NCBI RefSeq assembly: GCF_021155775.2
Contig: NC_060236.1
Coordinates: 28,658,238-28,722,237, forward strand
Direction of reading: 5' to 3'
Source of the DNA: Neodiprion pinetum
Taxonomy: Eukaryota > Arthropoda > Insecta > Hymenoptera > Diprionidae
Length of the DNA stretch: 64,000 bases
Part shown: one piece after another, positions 50,046-62,315 of the stretch
Layout: every line of letters starts with the position of its first letter
Numbering within the stretch: the first letter of the stretch is position 1
The notes under the pieces: generated by a model
The model's database searches: none
Seen by the model: only the letters and a program-made list of their open reading frames with translations
What the model was told of the DNA's origin: nothing
Position numbers and translations under genes: made by a program

Positions 50046-51060
50046 TCGTATTACTATTAATTAAGCTTCGACTTTCTCGCTCCCGTAATTCGACGCTTGA
50101 CTGGCAATAATTAATTTTGTAAATCTAATGAAACTCAAGAGGGGTCGAATTATCAACTAGCGTATTGCGTATCGAGTTTTGTCGAGAAATTTCAGTAATT
50201 TCAGTTACTCGGAGTCGCGTAACATTTTTCCCTTATTTCACCGAGTTCTCAAAGATCTTCCGATCGATCGCTGCGCGTGCAGTTCGAGTCGGATTCCGTA
50301 ATTGAGCTTGCACAGTCATAGTTTCGCCCCGTTTTACCCCGCGGCTTCTTTACCGCGGTTGAGAATTCGCCCCACGGCCATGCAGGTACTCTCAGCCACT
50401 TTCTAGTAATTTTCAAACGAGGTAATACACGTATATAACAGAATTTGCGGAAACGTCAACCGGAAGGTCGTAACGCTACGAGGCATGGTTTTGCGACCGC
50501 TAACATCAGAGATCGTTATTTTTAATTAGTATAACTTGCCTCGTGTTTTATATATATATATATATAATAAATACAAATATACGTTATATTTACGCGAACC
50601 ACCCGGAACGATTCTCATCTCTAATTCCCTGCCACTTTTACCGCCGTCTGCCGTGATAAATGACGAGAAATTTTTAAACAAACGGTTTCGAAGGAAACAA
50701 AAAAAAAGATATGAAAAAAAAAAAGAAAAAAAAAAACAAACACACTGAAAATGATAAGGTAAAATCGACGAGGACGATAATTGAATGGAAGTAGGTGTAC
50801 GATAAATTACAAAAGTCCGAAATTATTTCCGGCTTGCGATTTCATCGCGGCTCTAACCTCGTTTGCTGTTTGCCATAGAACCGAAATGGCATAGGCGTTG
50901 TATTATTATATAAGTTATGAAGCGCCGATAATCATACGGATGTGTATCAGATACCCGGAAGCAATAAACTTCGCTGGGTGAAATAACGACTCGGCAGTTA
51001 TGGGTTAACGCCTGCTTTAAGGTGGGCTTAACGATTGTACGTTGCTGGTTCGTACGTGTG

Positions 51061-51110
<50 letters not shown>

Positions 51111-52797
51111 AACGCGAAACCGAAATTTTTAACCGTCGATAAAAATCCAACACCGTACATCAAATTTTTTCAATATTCTTTCACCGTTCTAATTTTTCCA
51201 ATTCTTTCATTTTCATACAATTGATATAATCATCAGTTTCATCAATTTCACACAATTTGACTGATTGTAAGTCGAATACTGTTTAACTGAATGAAAAATT
51301 TTGAAAAGCTCTGTCATTGTTCCGGTTTTTTTTTTTCTTTTTTTTTGTCTTAAACCGAGCTTTTTTTCTTGAGCTAACCTCAAGAACGAACTCTTTCAAA
51401 TTTAAAAAGTTGACTTCGATAGGAGCTTGCAGGCTTTTACTTAATGTTCAGACTGTAAATCCGATATGCATCCTCAACTTTTGCTCGCAGAAATTTAACG
51501 AATTACAAAAACAGGTCCGTAAATTTTGGAATTTTTCATTCCAAGTCGACATTATTCTCGAGGTGAGAGGATAAAGCATGAAAGAATTTTTTCTCCTTTT
51601 CTTTTTTCGTTTTTTTTTTTTTTTTTTTTTTTATTGTCTGTCAAACGAGACTCCTTGCTTAACAGAATAATTTTTGGCAAACACTGCGGAATCGTAGACG
51701 CGAATTGACGCACGAAATGCGTATTATGATCGTGATTCGACGGAGTTGAGGAATGCCTTTCGCTTTTCACACTCTACTGCCGTCGTCGCCCTTCACCTTC
51801 GCCCATTTTCCTTCGCTCGAAAACCTCCCAGATTACACGTCGGATGTTTCTCGCGATAGAAGAACGTCAAAGTTACAACGATATCGTTGTTTTATAGACG
51901 ATACACGTACGATACAGATCGTGAAAAGATCCTGATGGAACATTGAGTATAAACTCGGTGAGAAAAATTCTTTTCAATTAGTTTAAAAATAAAACATTAC
52001 TTTCTAATGAGAACCGATAGCTTGACTGAATAATTCAGTTGATGTACAGCAAAAAAATTCATTTCTTAAATCCGGCAATTTTTGCATCGAACTTGCAAAT
52101 TTTCTAATCATAAACTCGGGTTGGATTTAACGCGCAATAAATAATCACAAAATTGATTGGGTAAAGTTCATTGTATTACATTAAAATTTTTCACAATTTA
52201 TCAATAGTTTTTCTCAACCCTTCTTTGTCCGACGTACACGAATCGGTCTTTTGTTTTTACAGTAGGTACGGCAATTATTTTTACATCGTTCCAAACCAGA
52301 CAAAATTATCATCGCTAATTTGAGATAATTTTATGCTGCTTGATCTTGAACGAAGGAACTTGAAAAAGATACTAAAGAGTTTTGTTACAGTAAACAACTT
52401 TGTTCCCAATGTGGCAAAATTCGTTTCTGGTTTTGTCCAAAATCCCATCGACGAGGATTTCTTCCTATACGACAAATTTTCGCTGAAATAAAGAATTTTC
52501 TGCCCTTAGCTTAGTCGCAAACGAGCTTTAATTAATGTTTGCCACAGAGTGCAATGCCGTGTCGAGGAAAAGCGGGAGGAGGACAAACAGTATCCGGAAA
52601 TTTGAGCCAGATTTACAGGAGCGTCAAAATACGTTGGAGCTTGATCGTTAAAATTCCGCGATTGCGGTTGGAACGAAAATACTGCCGAATATTTGTCGTT
52701 TTTTTTTTTTTTTTTTTTTTTCAAGTTTATATTTGAATAAATAAATTTCAATTTTATACATCGAATAACAACCAATATCTTTATTTGTCACTTACAA
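50046..52797. other. gene-free stretch with AG and poly-T tracts
   Basis: TA repeat at 50550-50566, a 45-bp AG repeat at 51064-51108, and T runs at 51612-51632 and 52700-52720. A GGTGAGAAAAATTC word at 51957 faintly recalls the CACTGAG family but is too short to call. Confidence 0.5.
51064..51108. repeat. (AG)n microsatellite
   Basis: About 45 bp of perfect AG repeat. It reads as alternating Arg/Glu in a spurious 60-codon frame. Confidence 0.97.
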
Positions 52798-52959
52798 AGT
52801 TTGCGTAATGAGAAAGAATAGTAACGGATACTAGACTTTGTGGTAACAACTAGAAAACTAATTTTTATTTTTTACCTAGATTTATATTTTTCGATTGTAG
52901 TAAAAAATGAAAATAGTTAAGGACTGAGTCGTAACCGGAACGAAAAATTTCTCTCAATG
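52798..52959 (+). mobile_element. right half of a CACTGAG-end element
   Basis: GAGAAAGAATAGTAACGGAT, AACTAGAAAACTAATTTTTA, TATATTTTTCGATTGTAGTA, AGTTAAGGACTGAG and AACCGG lead to a TTTCTCTCAATG end. These align block by block with the last 160 bp of the copies at 42.6 and 56.5 kb. The left half is missing, so this is a truncated insertion. Confidence 0.75.
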
Positions 52960-55900
52960 CATATTATGGTTGTCTATTCAGAAGAACAGGGAAAATGTGT
53001 TTCATAAAAATGAGATCAAGTAAACTTTATTTATCAATTCTTTTACATTTGTAGTTTATTATTGATTAGTGACGAGTGATTGAGAAAATAGGTAATTTTT
53101 TTTTTAAAAACTGAAATATCGTTCCGGTTTCTACAAAACCAAACTCTGTCCAATAAAACCATTTTTTCTTTCATCAGTTACGCGGAAGAAATCAAAATTT
53201 GGCGTCTTGATACCAGCGACTCAAAATTCTTGTTGACCGGTGTTATTAAATACCGTTGAAAATTAAACCGCGCGTCATTTATTCAAACCTGCAGAGTGCA
53301 GTGTTCCTGTATCCTGCAGGATATCCTCCGATTCCGCAGAGTCCGTGAGCGAAGCTAGCCGCGGCTTAATTTAACTTTTAATTGGCGTGCTGCGGATTGT
53401 CATTCCGGTAAATGGCGGGGGTTGTTTGTTCAACCGAGAGAAGGTATAATTCCAACGATTCGGAAGACGAAACGATCGGCATTGCAGTTGGCATGTGTGC
53501 CGGATTAACCCGTTCACTTTGAAATGAAACTTATCGCTCAAAATGCCTTTATTGGCGTAATAAAAAAATTTAAAAAAAAAAAACAAAAAACATTTTTAGA
53601 ACGATTTTGCGAAGTTTTTTTTTTTTTTTTTTTTCCAAGTTCGCGTTTTTCCAGCAATGAGGGGATGATTGTAGAAACCAAATATCGGCAATCGATTTTT
53701 CAGAAAATTTTACCCCTATTTTGTATACTTGACAATTATTTAACGTCTATTATATTTCGAGAAAATCGTAAAATACGAAAATCAAGATCGTACACCTTGG
53801 GGTGAAAAAAAAAAAGCAAAAGCAAAGTGGTTGATTAGTAATTGCAATACGTACCGAGGTGGTGAAATTTTTCTCCAAATTTCTTTCTCCCCGTTTCCAG
53901 CACAGCAAAAATTCACTGTAAATCGTCACACCGATAATCGTTCTCAAACTTATTCATCCCTTGACGTGTCTAATCTTGTACCATATCATCAAAATTTCAT
54001 TCAACTATTTCCTCCCCGCACATTCACCACCACCGTATTCATCCCCTGTTATTATTATTCACACACGCGGTAATTACCCACGTGCCCATAAACTGCGGAA
54101 TTACTGCCTCAAATAGTTCACCGTGTTTTCTCATCGTGTTAAAAATTCCACGCGACGACGACACGGTGGGTGATTTTTTGTTTTATTTCTTTTCTTTTTT
54201 TTTTTGTAATTTTTGTAACTTTTTTGTCAAAGTATTGCGGAGAGGGAGAAAAACGGCGAGCAAAAAATTATTCAAAAATAACCGATCCTCCGCAAAGACC
54301 GGATCAACATCGAGAGCGAAAGAAAGGACAAAAACGAACCGCTTCGATCCGAAGAACACGAAAAATTCACCCCCTCCCCACCCCACCCCCCCCCCCCCAG
54401 ATTTTTATTTATTTAATTTTTTTATTTCGCGATCCGTTTCTTTCTTATATTATTTTTTGACACTGTTCACTCGCGCCCATTTATTCGTCTGTTCGAAATT
54501 TCTTTTACCCTCGCAAAATTTTTTTCAAGGCCAGCCCTACCGCACCCTGCAAATCAACGGTGGCGAAAACTCACTGTCACCACGGCCTATTTTACCGGGG
54601 GTTTGCTGCAACTCGCCGACGACGTTTGCACGTCACGGATTTTCCCGCGCGTCTTGCGTCCTCTTTCGGGAGGCGGTCGGCGGCTGACTAAACGCGACAG
54701 TTTCAATCCCGAAGCGCAGAGGGTTCGAAATGTTCCGAGATGCGCGCCGCGGCGGCGCTCTGAACTTTATTTCACCCTCATGCGAGCCCGTATCGTAACG
54801 GATTCTTCGTCTTATTAGCAGAACCGATAGCCGCGTGCGGTTCGGCGATACCGTGGATAGAAAATCAAAAAAAAAAAAAGAACACAGAATATTGAACAAA
54901 CAGAAACAAAAAAAAAAAAAAAAAAAACAACTCGCCCTTTTATTGGAGGCGCTTCTGATGGAAGGACGAGGATGTTACTTTCTTTTCTTTTTTTTTTTTT
55001 TTTTCAATTTTTTACCGATCGATGCCAATTTTCTGACGCTCTTCGCTGCCCTAGATTAATTTTCCATCCGAAGTCTTGTCGACACTCTGCCAGGGAAAAG
55101 AATTTTCTTTCAAAGATCGTTTGACGTTCGAAATTTGACACGTAAATTAGAATAGCTTGTTATTCGATTTGAAACGAGAAAAAAAATAATAATAATAATA
55201 ATAAAATTCTCGATATTTAGATCTCAGGGAATTTCTTACATTTTCTCTCATCGCTAGGACATGTATAAATGTGTAAGAATTACAAAACAGACTTGAAGAA
55301 CTAAAATATATGGACAAAAAAATATGGAGAATACAAACTTCATTTTTCACCCTTAATAATTTGCTTTCCTTTTAAATCATTTGCGAGCCTCTGGTGTTCA
55401 AAGAATGGATTTTTAGAAATACATCGAGTAAAGGTAGATCTTAGAAATGATTTTCATCCGATACAAAAAATTTTGGATCTGCAAAACTTGATATTTACTT
55501 GCTAAGATGATGAAAAGTACTTTAAAAATACTGTTCTTGCAGTTTGCTTTCATTAATTTCTGTGGGGTCAGATTTACCCCGATACGTTTGACTGTTTTCA
55601 TTAAATTTTAAGAAATACAGGCAAGGTGCGTATATTCAAAAAATTGATGCAAAAAATAACCTGAACTTTGCATTTTTTTTTTTTTTTTTCAGTGCAGACA
55701 TCTAGCTTCACTTTCTCGTATATTGTGCGGAGATGTGACAATTATAGATACTGGATCGTTGACGTGGGATCCGCGAATTATTGATCGACGATGGCGGGAT
55801 GATGATTACAAATTGATTCTGTTTAACTATCAACAGAGGATAATTTATTGATTCGATACAAAGAGAGAAGAGAACGATAACTGACGAGTTACAGGCGAGA

Positions 55901-56492
55901 ATACACGCAGATGATAAACAGATATGCTTTTGCGGATCAGATTTGTTTTGACTCGCGACACGGATTTGAAGTAGAGACGGACAGGTATTATAAACATTGC
56001 ACGCGATTGTGATTACATTGGTGAGGATGATTTGAAATAGTGGGTGGAATGAGAATGTCACGAGTGTGAAATACTTTTGTTTAAACTTACAAGTCGCTAC
56101 TTTGCCGAAACATATATGGAGAGACATTCTTCTTTTTTCGTATCATAAGAAATGTACATAAATTTGATGAAAATAGTGACGGAGGATTTTTTACAATGCG
56201 GTACTTTTGCAATTATATGCGTGAAATTTTTCGAATAAATCAGCGTGATGATTATATTCCGGAAATCTGATGAAATCCCAAAATCTACACTGATAAAAAT
56301 CTCCACTCGTTACAGTCAAATCACTGGAAAATCCTGCGTAGGAAGAGTATCGTTACAACAAGAATTCAAATATTTTTAAAACTCATATTATGTCTGATAA
56401 TAGTTTAAAAAAAAAAAATAGTAATAAACGTATACTAGATATTTTCAGATCACCGCTAAAAATATTTTACAGTTATTTTTCACCGGGGACTA
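52960..56492. other. gene-free stretch
   Basis: Homopolymers at 53617-53634, 54383-54398 (C), 54908-54927 and 54990-55004, and an AAT tract at 55186-55204. A 201-codon plus-strand frame at 54082-54687 crosses T and C runs and has no recognisable domain. A CpG-rich stretch at 54530-54860 is noted without further support. Confidence 0.5.
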
Positions 56493-56877
56493 CACTGAGA
56501 AAAATTTCATTTGTTACAGTAACTAGAAAAATTCAGTAAAACAGGTATCGTTAATAAAAACTGTTCGAATGTTGTTGAAATTACGGAAAACGAAGTACGC
56601 GTAACTATTTTTTTTGGTAATTGAGACGCAAAACCAGTTTCTGAGGTTTACTCTACTTTTTTAGCTGAACAAGGCTTTAACGTCAATTTATTTAATAAAT
56701 TTTCGCAACGGTTACAAGAAAATATAGTAACAACGATCTCAATAAGAAAGAACAGTAACGGTTTTCCGGTAACAGCTATAAAACGAATTTTCATTTTCTA
56801 CCTAGAACTATATTTTTCGATCGTGGTAAAAAATGAAAATAGTTAAGGATAAACGGAACTAAAAATTTCTCTCAGTG
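56493..56877 (+). mobile_element. 385-bp CACTGAG-end non-autonomous element (best preserved copy)
   Basis: The left end is CACTGAGAAAAATTTCATTT. The right end, on the minus strand, is CACTGAGAGAAATTTTTAGT. The first seven bases of the two ends are identical. Internal blocks AACAGGTATCGTTA, GAAGTACGCGTAAC, TTTACTCTACTTTTTTAGCT, AAGGCTTTAACGTCAATTTA and ACAGCTATAAAACGAATTTT agree with 42626-43011. There is no coding capacity and no clear target duplication. Confidence 0.85.
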
Positions 56878-56910
56878 TGCGAAATTCATTTGTTACGGTA
56901 AAAAATAGAG
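56878..56910 (+). mobile_element. left-end fragment abutting the 56.5-kb element
   Basis: GCGAAATTCATTTGTTACGG follows directly on the right end of the 385-bp element and matches bases 8-30 of that family's left end. A second, truncated copy therefore begins where the first ends, which may reflect insertion into an older copy or an imperfect tandem. The match fades within about 35 bp. Confidence 0.55.
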
Positions 56911-57889
56911 ATATGTCAAGGAATTCATGCCTCTACCTGCATAGCTGGAACATCCTCTCCGTACAATGACAAACGGAAGAAGAATTAGAAGAGGAAAAGA
57001 AAAAGAGGGAGAAGAAAATTGACGGGTAGTTAATTGACTCCAAACCAATAGACAATTAGTGAATATTCATGGGAGAGTGGCGTGTAATTAGATACGCAAC
57101 ATCCATGACGAGCTGTTATCCGTGAGCAACAACGCCTCCGCGCTTCTCGACGACGGTTCGAAGGGTGAGGCATCTCGTTTCGTCTATAGCCGCCCCTAGC
57201 TATCAGTTCTTTTCCCCCCTAATTCGGCACAAATGAACGAATTAGCAATAAAACCCACCCCCGTATTTCGCCGAGCCCGGCTTGCAGCGTAGCTTTGGCA
57301 TTAGGTTAATAAACTCGAAACTATTGGCCGCGGGAGATGGGATTGCGGGCGGATATCCGGGGGCGGGTGAAATATTTCTGCAGGGGCATCCTTGTGGTGG
57401 GTGACTATTTTGGAGGACGTCGCGAAAGAATGCGGATCCCGAGATCGAGGAACTTGCCGAAGGCTCACCCCGTTCTCTCGAAATTACTTTATCTATGTTC
57501 TTCCGAGTCTCAGCCTCTTCGTCTGCTCGCAGGATTTTTCTAACCCTAACTACAGTTGAATTCATTAATTTTCCTCAACGAGGGCGCAAAATAGAATATT
57601 TCCGCACTAGTACGGGAATTCAATTGAATCACTTAATTACACTGCAAGAATAGTACGTTATGTAACAAGGGAGTAAAGTCAACTTTTATTCCTGTGTTGA
57701 ATATAGGACTTTATTTCTCAGACTGAACTCTGGCCGCAATATTTGTTTGAAAATTGGGACTTTTGAATTACGCTCATATTTCTCGCAATAGCGTTTTAGG
57801 GAAAAATATGCGACTTTCGTCCCGCCTTTAAGGTAAAAAAAGTTGACCTCATGGTTGAGTCAGGAACAAGAGATATTTTTATTCAATTC
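56911..57889. other. gene-free stretch
   Basis: No gene supported. GTAACAAGGGAGTAAAGTCAA near 57663 (quoted as a location only) is followed at 57840 by the similar AAAGTTGACC on the other strand, hinting at an old inverted repeat that ends with copy B of the 80-bp repeat. Confidence 0.4.
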
Positions 57890-57972
57890 TTGGGTACGCA
57901 AAGTAGAGTTTGCTGCCCTCATTCAGCCAAAATATTATGCGCAACAAGCGCAGGAATCATGTATTTTGCGCA
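57890..57972 (+). repeat. copy B of the 80-bp dispersed repeat
   Basis: Begins TTGGGTACGCAAA and ends ATGTATTTTGCGCA, as copy A does at 15351-15430. It ends 3 bp before the 928-bp element at 57976, which may have inserted at its edge. Confidence 0.6.
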
Positions 57973-57975
57973 CTG

Positions 57976-58903
57976 CAATGAAACTTCAGTTATAGGGTTT
58001 TCAAGGGTTATGGCAACATTGACGTGTAGAAACGAGATTGACGTTCGAGTCGAATACCTGAATATTCCAAACCTTCGTGATTGGTAGATGAAAAATGATT
58101 GATTTTTAGTGGTTTTATTTGTATCATCTCGTCATTTTGTTCATCCCTAGCGAAATCGCCTAATGTTATTAATTAGAGCATTTTACCGCAGCACGCGCTA
58201 GGTTAGCCCTTCAAGAACGTATCGAGTCATTCTTGCCCATACCATTTGCTTCCAAAACTGTAATTCTTCAAAATTTCTCATTGTACAGATTTTTTTTTTT
58301 CGTACTTATGATTCATATTTATACTTCTAAACTACACTATCCCATTCTAAGATAGTGAAAGTACACCTCTAAATTTTTTCAGTTAAATCGTACTCGCACA
58401 TTTGAAATGGTAACTCGTCAGAAATGGGAAAGGGTAATTTAGACCCGGAGTATTCTCCATAATCGAAAAACTACGTTTATTCTCGAAGGGTTAGCATTAA
58501 TCCAGCGACGGTAAGTAAAGATCGTATTTCCGTAGACGAGGCGCTGACCTGAACTTGCCGGAACGTGTTTGGGACAGGAAAAGGCACGTTTGTCAAGCTA
58601 CGCCATCCAGCGGTAGAAAAGTACACGAAACGCGAAAACGCGCTCGCCATCTAGCGCTAGGCAAGTTGAACGTCAAATCGAAAGCTTCGACTCACAAGTC
58701 AGCTGTAATAACGTATAACCGAACAGAGAACAGCGCTGGAGGACGGAATACGCGGCGTATAAGTGGGAAAAACGTGTAAACGAGAAACGTACAAGTGAAA
58801 TATTTTCGCATCATTTGTAGGAAGAAATTGCCAGGACCGAGAAAATTTAACGTATAAACGAGAAAAACGCACAAATGCGAAACGTATAACTAAAGTATCA
58901 CTA
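57976..58903 (+). mobile_element. 928-bp non-autonomous element, copy 1 of an inverted pair
   Basis: The left terminus reads CAATGAAACTTCAGTTATAG. The right terminus, on the minus strand, reads TAGTGATACTTTAGTTATAC. Both are variants of CAGTGAAACCTCAGTTATAC, the form kept in copy 2; such ends with a TA context suggest a pogo/Tigger or related Tc1-mariner element. The right 170 bp holds repeated ACGTATAA, CGAGAAA and ACGTACAAGTG words, possibly transposase-binding repeats. A 74-codon frame at 58555-58779 (starting MPERVWDRKRHVCQ) recurs with six substitutions in copy 2 but resembles no transposase domain. The body is nearly identical to 62316-63242 in reverse. Confidence 0.85.
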
Positions 58904-61900
58904 TAGTTCCGGTTTAATAATCAGCCGAGGCTTTTTTGTCTAAATTCTTAACTTCCCCAACTGCTCCTGCATGCTACTCGGATTGAATAAACCAACCAAA
59001 ATTGGCAACCGTTCGTTCAATCCACCTCCATCCCCCACCGCGTTCACAAGGGTCAGCCTAATTCTGACCACTCATATGTTTCGATAATCTCCCACCGCCT
59101 GCTGTGACAGGAAAAATTCTCGCGATCACCCCGTTTTTTTTTTTTTTTTTTTTTTCTCTACAAATCCTCGATCGAATTTTTTATCATATCTTTTGTGTTC
59201 TCATTTTTTTTTTTTGTTGATTTTTTTTTTTTTTATATCTCCAATAAAAAAATTCAACCGAACGTTCGTGAAAAATGTGTGGAAATATTTGGGGGAATAA
59301 CTGCATGTCACTTAGAAGTATCACAAACATTTAAACTATGTATAAGATTAACTAAAAGATTTCTAAAAATTCTCTCACATTTTACAGAATTTTGATGGGT
59401 TTCAAAGATTGGAGAAAAGATTCTATACAAGGTTTCGTGATGTATGAAAAATCAGTAGAGTTTATACATTTATTTAAGTGTTTAAAACATTTTTTAAAAT
59501 ACATACTTGAAATACAGCTTCAGATTTCAGGGATTATACGAAACAGACCTTGAATCGAATTTCGAATATTTCAGAGTATTTTTTATACAAAATTCCTGTA
59601 AAGAGTATCGAGAATCAAGAATTCAATTCAGGACTCGCCCGAAATTTTATCCGTCCCCCAAAAACACAACAGTGTTTGTTTATTACACGGTATAATTTTC
59701 CGATTACAAAGCAAGACTTTCACCGCGAGTCCTATTTATCAATCGGAAATAAGCCACGTAGCGTGTATACGGAAGAAGGGATGAAACCACGGAAGGATTA
59801 GAATGAGGAGAATAGAAAAAAAAAAAAAAAAAAAAAAAAAACGAAAACAAAAAAAGTAAAGGAGCGAGAAAAACTGTGGCTTTAATAGGAACGCCAGAGG
59901 AGAATGAAGTGCTTAACATTCTTTTGTCTCGCGGAGAGACGGCGTTATCTTTCCAGATCATATCAGCTAATTATTTCACCGAGAAAATATTGCCAATTTC
60001 GTATTCGCGCAGAGCACAATGGGCTTCCTGGTTTACCGGACAAAATTTTCTCCCCTTTCTTTCTTCCCTTTTACGCCGTTGCAGAATGCACTGTAAACGG
60101 GCTGAAGGATTGTTTTGCATCCTTATTATTTTGCTTAGTTTTGCAATTTGGTTGTTTTTTTTTTTTCTTTTTAATTATTTCTGTTCCTTTCTAGTTTCGT
60201 GTCGATACTCTTTGGCAAAATTGTTCGCGAACGACTTATTTTCAAACCGGCTTCAATTTCGTCCGGTTCAGAAATCATTGTTATTATTGTTATTATTGTA
60301 CAGCTCGATCTCGCTTCACCGAACGAAAACTTTATAATCCTTTCAAATTTTTCTCAATTATGGCGATATTTATCGAGTAAAGACGCGATCGGCGTCGCTC
60401 AGTTTTTTGTAAACAAAAATTTGCCGACGTTATTTACCGATCTTTCATTTTTCCTAACAGCTTGTTATAATTAAGCTCATCCTTCAAACCTTGTTATAAT
60501 CGATTATAATACGCGTCGTTCATCTTTCCCATCCCCTTTAATAACGAGCGAAAACATTTCGCAATGCCTGCAGGGGGCAAAAAAAAAAAAAATTCCAATC
60601 TGTTTTTCCCAGCAAACAGTTAGAAACTTTGTTTCAATTTGAAATATATTCAAGGGTTTTTTTCCCGATGATCATACTTACCCGAAATCGTAAAGCGTCG
60701 ATAATTATAAACAGCGACTCGTCACAGATTTTAGTAATCGCGGAGAAATTTTCCTTGTGAAAAAAAAAATAAAAATATGCATACGTTTCACACAAGTTTG
60801 ACAAATCGTTCAAGAGAAGAATCTTGTTACGATATGAATGCGGCAAAATATAACATCGAATATCCGTAATTGAACGGAATGATTTTCGAAGCAAATGTTT
60901 CTGCAGCAGGCTATTTGAATTAAGAAAAATTAAAACCTCGAAAGGAGCGTGCCTTGTGGGAAAAAAGCAAAGCTCTGTGCTTCGTTGTTTAAGTCACTAT
61001 TTTCGGGTCAGTACAGGTTCGCATAAAATTCGACGCTCCTTTCCCCATCCATTAAAAAAATGTGAAACAAAAAGAAACGTAATGAAACTCGAGAAAATGA
61101 AACCTTCTGGTCTTTGATCTCGACCGTTTGTCAAAATCGAAGAGAGCCGTTCCGTGCGTTTGAGTTTACCGAAAGTATGTAAAAGAAGGAAGGAGAAAGT
61201 GACGACTGTACGACAGAGAAGGATAAGAAATGTGCTGTTATGTATGTATACATAATATATGTACAAAATAAAACGCGCGGGGTGTAAAAACGGGGGCTGC
61301 TGTGCCGGACAGTAAACTGATTTAATTTCAGCTTTGTTATGAGTTGTGTCGCTGTGCGAACTTGAAGTACAATTAATTGCAAAAGCGAGTTTTCCGTAAC
61401 TTTGCAGCGTTTTCGCATTCTCGTTTAGAGGAAAAGGGATCGATTATACGAAGCAACGACAAAAGGCAGTGTGTTATAAAACGGAAAAGTCGAGACCTCT
61501 GGCCTTGGATGAAATTTAAAAGGTAAGTGAAAACAAAAAACAGAAAAAAAACAAACAAACAAAAAGCAACAACCAAAATCGTCTGCAAGTACGTGTACGG
61601 AAGTGAGGAAAATAGAAAAAAGAAATACCCATGTCCCGTTGAAAATTAATTAATGATAAACGTAAAGCTCTTCTCCCTTTTCACCTCTGGAAGCAAAGCT
61701 ATGAGCTAATTAAGAGTTATAAAACCGGTAAAATGTTTTATCGTGTTATTTAGACAAGAAACTTTATCAAAATATTATTTCCCCTTTCCTGCTGAATTTA
61801 TATTTATACATATATATACAGCCACGAATCCCCGAGTCGCTCCCCTGTCGCGATGTAAGATTGTGGCTATATTTTTTAATTAAAAAGGAGTAAAAAAAAA

Positions 61901-62315
61901 AAAAAAACGAAACCACCCTTTTCACGCTGCATAAATCTTAACTTCTCAGGCTTCTGATGTTATTTTTTTTTTCTCTCTCTCGTCTTCTGACCTTTTTTTT
62001 CAACTCCCTCCGGCATCCCGTGATTTCATCTCTAATTACCTACGGTCGTTGCCTTGATTTCGATTCCGGCTGAGGATATCATTTGTCTCGTCGAACGATC
62101 GCTCGACGTTTTGAAATTAAGACAAATTGAATTTTTTCTTCCTAATTACCCAGCACTCTTCCGAGTCTCTTGCTTTGTTTCTTGTTTGTTACAGTCACAT
62201 AGTTGTTTTTTTTTTTTTACTGACAGAGAGTAAAAGCCTAAGGTGTCGATGTTTTGTTGAAAAAAAGCATTGTCAATCACCTTCTTTATATTTAATGTCA
62301 TTAAGTCTACCATTG
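58904..62315. other. 3.4-kb spacer between the inverted elements
   Basis: AT-rich sequence with T runs at 59135-59154, the 26-base A run at 59816-59841 and shorter tracts. No gene is supported. AAAAGGTAAGTG at 61519-61530 is an isolated donor-like site without a matching acceptor-bounded exon. Confidence 0.5.
59816..59841. repeat. poly-A tract (26 A)
   Basis: The longest A run of the window, with no retroposed body or flanking duplication recognised. Confidence 0.95.

Noticed and set aside
51956..51990. GGTGAGAAAAATTC as a further CACTGAG-family end
   Set aside because: Only about 14 bp match and no internal blocks of the family follow.
54082..54687. 201-codon plus-strand frame
   Set aside because: Built across poly-T and poly-C tracts giving Phe and Pro runs; no family resemblance.
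59800..59845. Poly-A run as the tail of a retroposed gene
   Set aside because: The sequence upstream shows no gene-like body and there is no flanking target duplication.
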